Made by a program: the position numbers and the translations under genes. This document shows positions 31,040 to 34,905 of a stretch of DNA of 34,905 nucleotides, piece after piece; positions within the stretch are counted from its first letter, which is position 1; each line of letters starts with the position of its first letter. Below the pieces are notes generated by a model. It saw nothing but the letters and a program-made list of their open reading frames with translations, made no database searches and was not told the origin of the DNA. Source of the stretch: an uncultured Eubacterium sp. (GTDB taxonomy: Bacteria > Bacillota > Clostridia > Oscillospirales > Acutalibacteraceae); the NCBI GenBank assembly GCA_910577215.1, contig CAJTMQ010000001.1:40804-75708 (forward strand), given 5' to 3'.

Positions 31040-31574
31040 TAGAAAAATGGAGCATATATGTTCTACCTGTGAAAACTGTATCAATTGTCCGGCAACGGAT
31101 GATGATTTGTTTCTTGATGATACAGGGCATGTTGCAGAATGCAAGCGGTATAAGAAAAACAATAAAAAGTATTTAGTTATTGTAAGAAATGCCAAAAGCA
31201 AAGCGGTTTTACACCGCTATTTTTCCAATGAGCTTCCTGAGGATAACAAGAAAAAGCCTGCACCTAAAAAAAGCAAGTCAGAGAACAAGCAGGTAAAGCG
31301 CTTTACTCCTCCAACGCTTGAAGAGGTTAAGGCATATTGTGCAGAAAGAAACAACACCGTTGATGCCGAACAGTTTGTAGATTATTACACTTCAAACGGC
31401 TGGCTTGTAGGCGGTAAATCCAAAATGAAAGATTGGAAAGCTGCAGTTCGTACATGGGAAAGAAATGGTTTCGCAGAAAAAAGAAAGCCGGGGAAGATTA
31501 GCAGAAAAGCATCATATGACATAGACCAAATTAAAGCTGATGCCATGGTAAATACAGAAATTAAAGGACTTTAA
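31032..31574 (+). CDS. Phage protein with N-terminal Cys cluster and C-terminal replication-organiser-like helix domain
   Basis: The product has 180 residues from ATG 31032; AAAGGAG lies just upstream, better than the in-frame start at 31014. The N-terminal part has HICSTCENCINC and a later cysteine, suggesting a zinc site. A Lys/Pro-rich linker follows. The C-terminal part, FTPPTLEEVKAYCAERNNTV then DAEQFVDYYTSNGW and KMKDWKAAVRTWERNG, is a module seen at the ends of many phage replication-initiation and hypothetical proteins. It may therefore help load the replication machinery, but the usual helicase-loader or DnaD core is absent. It overlaps the gene before and nearly touches the nuclease gene after. 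Confidence 0.75.
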   Translation: MANRKMEHICSTCENCINCPATDDDLFLDDTGHVAECKRYKKNNKKYLVIVRNAKSKAVLHRYFSNELPEDNKKKPAPKKSKSENKQVKRFTPPTLEEVKAYCAERNNTVDAEQFVDYYTSNGWLVGGKSKMKDWKAAVRTWERNGFAEKRKPGKISRKASYDIDQIKADAMVNTEIKGL

Positions 31575-31576
31575 TC

Positions 31577-31945
31577 ATGCAAACAAAAGAATTGGACGAG
31601 CAGCAGACCGTTGCAGAATGGGCAGAGTGGAGCACAGGAAAGTATCCTGAATTGAAACTGCTTTACCATATCACCAACGAGGGTAAACGCAGCCTTGCAA
31701 ACGGTGCTGCTCTTAAAAGAGCAGGATTGAAAAAGGGTGTTCCTGATTTGTGCCTGCCTTGTGCAAAGGGCGGCTATCACGCTCTTTACATAGAAATGAA
31801 AAAAGATAAAAAGTGCAAGCCGACCAAAGATCAAAAGGAATGGCTTGCAAATCTTAATGCAGCAGGCAATCTTGCGGTTGTCTGCCATTCAGCAGATGAA
31901 GCTATTGAAACCTTGAAAAGGTATCTGAATTTAAAGGAAGGATAA
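31577..31945 (+). CDS. VRR-NUC domain nuclease
   Basis: The 122-residue protein is a stand-alone VRR-NUC domain of the PD-(D/E)xK nuclease superfamily, common in phage early regions. The active-site set is D57 in KKGVPDLCLP with E73 and K75 in YIEMKK, then the downstream Q and W of KDQKEWLANL. E13 or E17 of the N-terminal helix may complete the site. It probably cleaves branched or structured DNA during phage replication or recombination. AAAGGA lies before the ATG, two bases after the previous stop codon. Confidence 0.92.
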   Translation: MQTKELDEQQTVAEWAEWSTGKYPELKLLYHITNEGKRSLANGAALKRAGLKKGVPDLCLPCAKGGYHALYIEMKKDKKCKPTKDQKEWLANLNAAGNLAVVCHSADEAIETLKRYLNLKEG

Positions 31946-31951
31946 AAAGCC

Positions 31952-32323
31952 ATGACATATGAAGATGCGGAAATCTGCCTTGAACAGGGCTTTTCTGTTT
32001 TCTGTGCCAAAGCACCCGAAGATAGGCAGTATTTGCTTGGAAATAAATATCATTTAGCCTATGTGAACAAAGGCAAAAGCAGGCAGGATAAAGGCTTGAA
32101 TATTTCTGTAGGACTTGAAACAGGTGCAAGATGTGTTGAGAGCATAGATCCAAGCTATATTGAATTAAGCGAAGAATGGCAGGGTGCTTTTGCTTCTGCC
32201 GAGAAGAACAAGAAAAATAGTTTGTTCTCAAGCCTTATAAATGACCTTCGCTCGGCAGGACTTAATCAGACACAGATTGTAGACCACGTCAAGAAAATAA
32301 TCAAAAAGCTGAAAGGAAAATAA
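31952..32323 (+). CDS. Phage early protein of unknown function
   Basis: The 123-residue product is not recognised. It begins MTYEDAEICLEQGFSVFCAK, has an alpha/beta-looking middle (LLGNKYHLAYVNKGKSRQDK) and a basic helical end (LNQTQIVDHVKKIIKKLKGK) that could bind nucleic acid. GGAAGGA precedes the ATG seven bases after the nuclease stop codon, so it is in the same operon. Confidence 0.75.
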   Translation: MTYEDAEICLEQGFSVFCAKAPEDRQYLLGNKYHLAYVNKGKSRQDKGLNISVGLETGARCVESIDPSYIELSEEWQGAFASAEKNKKNSLFSSLINDLRSAGLNQTQIVDHVKKIIKKLKGK

Positions 32324-32325
32324 AT

Positions 32326-32409
32326 ATGCCTAAGATCATAAAACAAGCAGCACGGTTTGCAATAGCCCTTGCGGTGCTGCTTTTAGTTTTCAGAATAAGT
32401 GTGAGGTGA
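32326..32409 (+). CDS. Possible 27-residue membrane peptide before the methyltransferase
   Basis: AAAGGAAAA precedes ATG 32326. The peptide MPKIIKQAARFAIALAVLLL then VFRISVR is a basic-flanked hydrophobic helix. Its coding sequence contains the hairpin at 32346-32381, and its end overlaps the ribosome binding site region of the methyltransferase gene. It could be a real small membrane protein or a leader peptide; a chance reading frame is possible. Confidence 0.4.
   Translation: MPKIIKQAARFAIALAVLLLVFRISVR
32346..32390 (+). terminator. Terminator-like hairpin upstream of the methyltransferase
   Basis: AGCAGCAC (32346-32353) pairs with GTGCTGCT (32374-32381) over eight pairs, with inner GCAA/TTGC, followed by TTTTAGTTTT. 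It lies between the early genes and the methyltransferase, so it may lower methyltransferase expression. It overlaps the 27-residue reading frame, so translation could affect its folding. Confidence 0.5.
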
Positions 32410-32415
32410 GTAATA

Positions 32416-34305
32416 ATGCAAGGACAAATAACATTTGATAATGAAATAATAGTTGATAACTTTGCAGGAGGCGGCGGAGCATCAACAGGTATAGAGCTTG
32501 CTACCGGCAGACCTGTTGATATAGCTATTAACCACGATCCTGATGCAATATTAATGCACAAAACAAATCATCCTTTTACAGAGCATTATCAGGAATCTGT
32601 ATGGGATATAGACCCTAAAGAGGTTTGCCGAGGCAGAAAGGTAGGGCTTGCCTGGTTTTCTCCTGATTGCAAACACTTTTCAAAAGCAAAAGGCGGAAAG
32701 CCTGTTGATAAGAAAATCAGAGGGCTTGCGTGGATTGTTCTGCGTTGGGCAGGAACTGTAAGACCTCGAGTAATTTTTGTTGAGAATGTAGAGGAATTTC
32801 AAACATGGGGACCTGTGCGAAATGGCAAACCTGTTAAATCAAAACAGGGTGAAACCTTTGAACGCTTTGTCAATCAGCTTAAGGATATAGGCTATCAGGT
32901 TGAATACAGAGAACTTAAGGCTTGTGACTACGGAGCACCGACAATCAGAAAACGCTTCTTCCTGATTGCAAGATGTGACGGTAAGCCTATTGTATGGCCG
33001 AAGCCGACACATGCACCTGCTGACAGTCTTGAGGTTAAGGCAGGAAAGCTCAAGCCATACAGAAGTGCAGCAGAATGTATTGATTTTACATTGCCTTGTC
33101 CGTCTATCTTTGACAGAAAAAAGCCTCTTGCAATAAACACACAAAGGCGAATCGCAAGAGGACTTGATAAATTTGTCATTAAGGCTCAGAAGCCCTTTAT
33201 CGTTCCTATTGGTTATGGCGAAAGAAAAGGACAAGCACCGAGAGTGCTTGATATAGAAAAACCACTTTCAACTATAGTTAGCAGTTGCAAGCAGTATTTT
33301 TGTTCGCCATATATGTCACCTATAGGACACACAGGATTTTGTGTTGATAGAAATTACAGTATTAAGCAACCTTTACAAACAATAGTAAGCAAGGCTGAAC
33401 AGACATTAATAATGCCATTTTTAAGCTCAATGAAGTTTAGTAATGAGCCTGTTTCTGCTGATAATCCATTACAGACAATAACAGCTGTAAATAGTCATAG
33501 CTTAGTTGCACCATATCTTACTAAGTTTCAGCAATTCAGCAAAGGGCAAAGCGTTAAATGTCCGCTTGATACAGTAATGCCGGGGGCTACACGTTTTGGT
33601 TTGATGATGCCTTCACTCATTCAGTATCATAGTGAAACGATTAAAGGCGAAGTAAGAGGACAAAGCCTTAATGAGCCTATTCTTACAGTTGATGGCTCAA
33701 ACAGATACGGATTACAGATACCATTTTTCACAAAGTATTATAGCGGTGCAGACCAAAGCTGCAGCTGTAACGTTCCATTACATACGATAACAACAAAAGA
33801 CAGAATCTCATTATGTACGAATTATCTTACAATACTTCGCAACAATATGGACTGCCGTTCTGTCAATGAGCCATTGAATACTATTACAACAAGCGGCGCT
33901 CATTTCGCAAATACAAAAGTATATATCAAAAAGTATGAAAAAGGCTACAACCTCGGTTATTGGTCTGAAGTAAGAAAAATACTTAATGAATATACTGATT
34001 GGGATTTAGCAGATAATGAAATCCTTATTTTCAACATCAACGGCATAGAGTGTTTTATATCTGATATAGGATTAAGAATGCTTCAGCCTAAAGAATTATA
34101 CCAGGCACAGGGCTTCCCTGCAGATTATATAATTGAGCAGGATTATACAGGCAAGGTTTATCCGAAAACAAAGCAGGTTGCAAGATGTGGCAACGCTGTT
34201 CCGCCTGCATTTGCAAAAGCGCTTGTTCAGGCAAATCTTCCTGAAATGTGCAAGGGTGTTGAAATCAGCACAATGAATGAACTTAATGAATTGATTGCGG
34301 TGTAA
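32416..34305 (+). CDS. Phage C5 cytosine DNA methyltransferase with repetitive target-recognition region
   Basis: The 629-residue enzyme transfers a methyl group from S-adenosylmethionine to cytosine C5 in DNA. Motif I is VDNFAGGGGASTGIE; the catalytic cysteine is C85 in FSPDCKHFSKAKGG, the PDC form of motif IV seen in phage enzymes; motif VI is VENVEEF (E123-N124-V125); motif VIII is APTIRKRFFLIA; motif X is QVARCGNAVPPAFAKAL. Between motif VIII and the C-terminal motifs lie seven repeats of about 32-38 residues, each starting PLxTI(V/T) or a variant (P283, P319, P351, P383, P421, P454, P486). No restriction nuclease is adjacent, so it is an orphan enzyme, probably protecting phage DNA or altering regulation. 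GAGGTGAG precedes the ATG. Confidence 0.95.
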   Translation: MQGQITFDNEIIVDNFAGGGGASTGIELATGRPVDIAINHDPDAILMHKTNHPFTEHYQESVWDIDPKEVCRGRKVGLAWFSPDCKHFSKAKGGKPVDKKIRGLAWIVLRWAGTVRPRVIFVENVEEFQTWGPVRNGKPVKSKQGETFERFVNQLKDIGYQVEYRELKACDYGAPTIRKRFFLIARCDGKPIVWPKPTHAPADSLEVKAGKLKPYRSAAECIDFTLPCPSIFDRKKPLAINTQRRIARGLDKFVIKAQKPFIVPIGYGERKGQAPRVLDIEKPLSTIVSSCKQYFCSPYMSPIGHTGFCVDRNYSIKQPLQTIVSKAEQTLIMPFLSSMKFSNEPVSADNPLQTITAVNSHSLVAPYLTKFQQFSKGQSVKCPLDTVMPGATRFGLMMPSLIQYHSETIKGEVRGQSLNEPILTVDGSNRYGLQIPFFTKYYSGADQSCSCNVPLHTITTKDRISLCTNYLTILRNNMDCRSVNEPLNTITTSGAHFANTKVYIKKYEKGYNLGYWSEVRKILNEYTDWDLADNEILIFNINGIECFISDIGLRMLQPKELYQAQGFPADYIIEQDYTGKVYPKTKQVARCGNAVPPAFAKALVQANLPEMCKGVEISTMNELNELIAV

Positions 34306-34323
34306 TGATTATTGTGTTTCAAC

Positions 34324-34501
34324 ATTGCCAACGCTACAAAGAAAGAAAACAAGCGATGTGCTGCCTGATTTTCAGCAAAGTGTGAAATTAAACATCAATG
34401 GACTTTTGCTCAAACGGTATAATATTACAAGCAAGGATTTTTGGCGGTTTGATGTTGCCGCCAACACACTCCCTGCTGAGAATCGGCAGACATCGGGCAA
34501 T
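34324..34501 (+). ncRNA. Candidate structured RNA with nested helices and a pseudoknot, class unknown
   Basis: This segment folds as follows. P0 is ATTGCC (34324-34329) with GGCAAT (34496-34501). P1 is 34354-34370 with 34481-34495, 15 pairs with two single-base bulges (34360, 34366). P2 adds a T-G pair and TCAGCA (34372-34377) with TGCTGA (34474-34479). P3 is AGTGTG (34379-34384) with CACACT (34465-34470). P4 is TTTTGCT/AGCAAGG (34404-34410, 34430-34436, two G-U pairs). P5 is TTGGCGG/CCGCCAA (34441-34447, 34458-34464). AACATCAA (34391-34398) pairs with TTGATGTT in the P5 loop (34449-34456), an eight-pair pseudoknot. An A-rich strand, 34330-34353, bulges between P0 and P1. The next ribosome binding site begins 15 bases later. 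I cannot match it to a known class. Confidence 0.7.
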
Positions 34502-34528
34502 ATAACAAATAATTTAAGGAGAAATAAA

Positions 34529-34876
34529 ATGACTTGTATAAATTGTATTCATTATGGAGTATGTAAAAATAAAAATAAAAAAAACCAAATTGGAATTGAA
34601 AAGAAATGTACTGACTTTAAGAATAAATCTAAATGTATAATGGATTTGCCTTGCGGAGTTGGCGATTATATATATTTATATAGAGCCGATTATAAGGCAA
34701 TATTAGCATTTAGGGTCGAATGCTTAACAGTAGGAAGTAATGATAAAAATGAAAATTGGTACACCTATGAGGCGAGATTTGGTGCAGAGGATGAAACAAT
34801 CGAAGAAATAGAGTTCAATCCTGCAGATGTAGGGAAGACTGTATTTCTTAGTCCAAAGGAGCTTTATAATGAATAA
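34529..34876 (+). CDS. Phage protein with N-terminal Cys cluster, unknown function
   Basis: The product has 115 residues from ATG 34529, with AAGGAGAA six bases upstream. The frame stays open upstream to 34295, but that part runs through the structured RNA and has no ribosome binding site. The N-terminus has MTCINCIHYGVC and a later EKKCTDF, a C-x2-C-x4-C...C pattern likely to bind zinc. The rest, LPCGVGDYIYLYRADYKAIL to VGKTVFLSPKELYNE, is beta-rich and looks like a small barrel. Similar short Cys-cluster proteins are frequent in clostridial phages without known role. It overlaps the next gene by eight bases. Confidence 0.8.
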   Translation: MTCINCIHYGVCKNKNKKNQIGIEKKCTDFKNKSKCIMDLPCGVGDYIYLYRADYKAILAFRVECLTVGSNDKNENWYTYEARFGAEDETIEEIEFNPADVGKTVFLSPKELYNE

Positions 34877-34905
34877 ATTTGCTTACATAATAACAGCCGC
34901 ATCCA
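34869..34905 (+). CDS. Start of an unidentified phage gene (cut by window edge)
   Basis: AAAGGAG lies about seven bases before ATG 34869, which overlaps the previous stop codon region by eight bases. Only MNKFAYIITAAS is visible. The start is convincing from its site and operon position; the product cannot be named. Confidence 0.6.
   Translation, partial: MNKFAYIITAAS

Larger units (their letters stand above)
26565..34905. mobile_element. Left part of a prophage or phage-like element integrated at tRNA-Ser
   Basis: The element begins at or just inside the tRNA 3' end. It contains, in order, a tyrosine integrase, a membrane protein, a CI-like repressor, a divergent Cro-like gene with shared operators, short early genes with strong ribosome binding sites, a VRR-NUC nuclease and a C5 DNA methyltransferase. 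This is the usual lysogeny-early layout of temperate phages of Firmicutes. No structural, packaging, lysis or conjugation gene lies in the window, so an integrative conjugative or satellite element remains possible. The right junction, expected as a copy of the tRNA 3' end, is beyond 34905. Confidence 0.85.

Noticed and set aside
34324..34501. Retron RNA
   Set aside because: End-pairing and a long internal stem recall a retron, but no reverse transcriptase gene is visible downstream, so I keep it only as one possibility to test.
34324..34501. Hammerhead or twister ribozyme
   Set aside because: I did not find the hammerhead CUGANGA/GAAA core or the conserved twister core.

Overview
The window looks like the chromosome of an AT-rich, low-GC Gram-positive bacterium of class Clostridia, probably a gut Oscillospirales/Ruminococcaceae-type organism. 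This rests on several things: strong AAGGAG and GGTGA ribosome binding sites, TTGACA/TATAAT promoters with 17-base spacers, a class I-alpha glutamine synthetase, a three-gene archaeal-type glutamate synthase, a SpoIIQ-like sporulation peptidase, and an immunity and early region typical of phages of Firmicutes. The taxonomic placement is inference; there is no rRNA here.

Bases 1-26.4 kb are ordinary chromosome. The left edge holds the tail of an unidentified gene, an undecaprenyl-phosphate sugar-phosphotransferase and a full-length LacZ beta-galactosidase. A radical SAM/SPASM-type protein follows, with its own promoter. Then come a CorC/CNNM transporter, pth, mfd and a SpoIIQ-like M23 protein. 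From 11.8 to 12.6 kb there is a small regulatory islet: two XRE repressor paralogues divergent from a 77-residue unknown gene whose consensus promoter is filled by matching palindromes. A Na+/Ca2+ exchanger and a CapA-like phosphatase-fold protein lead into a nitrogen-assimilation region: glnA behind an attenuator-like terminator, an Amt ammonium channel fused to a PII domain behind a second hairpin/terminator leader, and gltB in three pieces followed by purF. A glycerophosphodiester phosphodiesterase is inserted on the other strand. A frameshifted membrane protein with a carbohydrate-binding-like beta-helix region closes the chromosomal part.

From the 3' end of tRNA-Ser(GGA) at 26.57 kb to the right edge the sequence reads as the left part of an integrated phage or phage-like element. 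It has a tyrosine recombinase next to the tRNA, a DUF4236-type membrane protein, a CI/Cro-like switch with three operators and divergent promoters, small early proteins, a VRR-NUC nuclease and a large C5 cytosine methyltransferase. The right attachment site and the structural genes lie outside the window.

The most striking unexplained signal is at 34324-34501, between the methyltransferase and the next phage gene. About 178 bases fold into nested helices (6, 15, 7, 6 and 7 base pairs, plus a weaker 7-pair arm) with an 8-base-pair pseudoknot between an upstream strand and a hairpin loop. It looks like a compact structured RNA that I cannot assign to a known class. Other notable points are the seven PLxTI repeats in the methyltransferase recognition region, a promoter-operator-terminator unit that could make a very short RNA at 27818-27917, and a hairpin that contains the ribosome binding site of the SpoIIQ-like gene.
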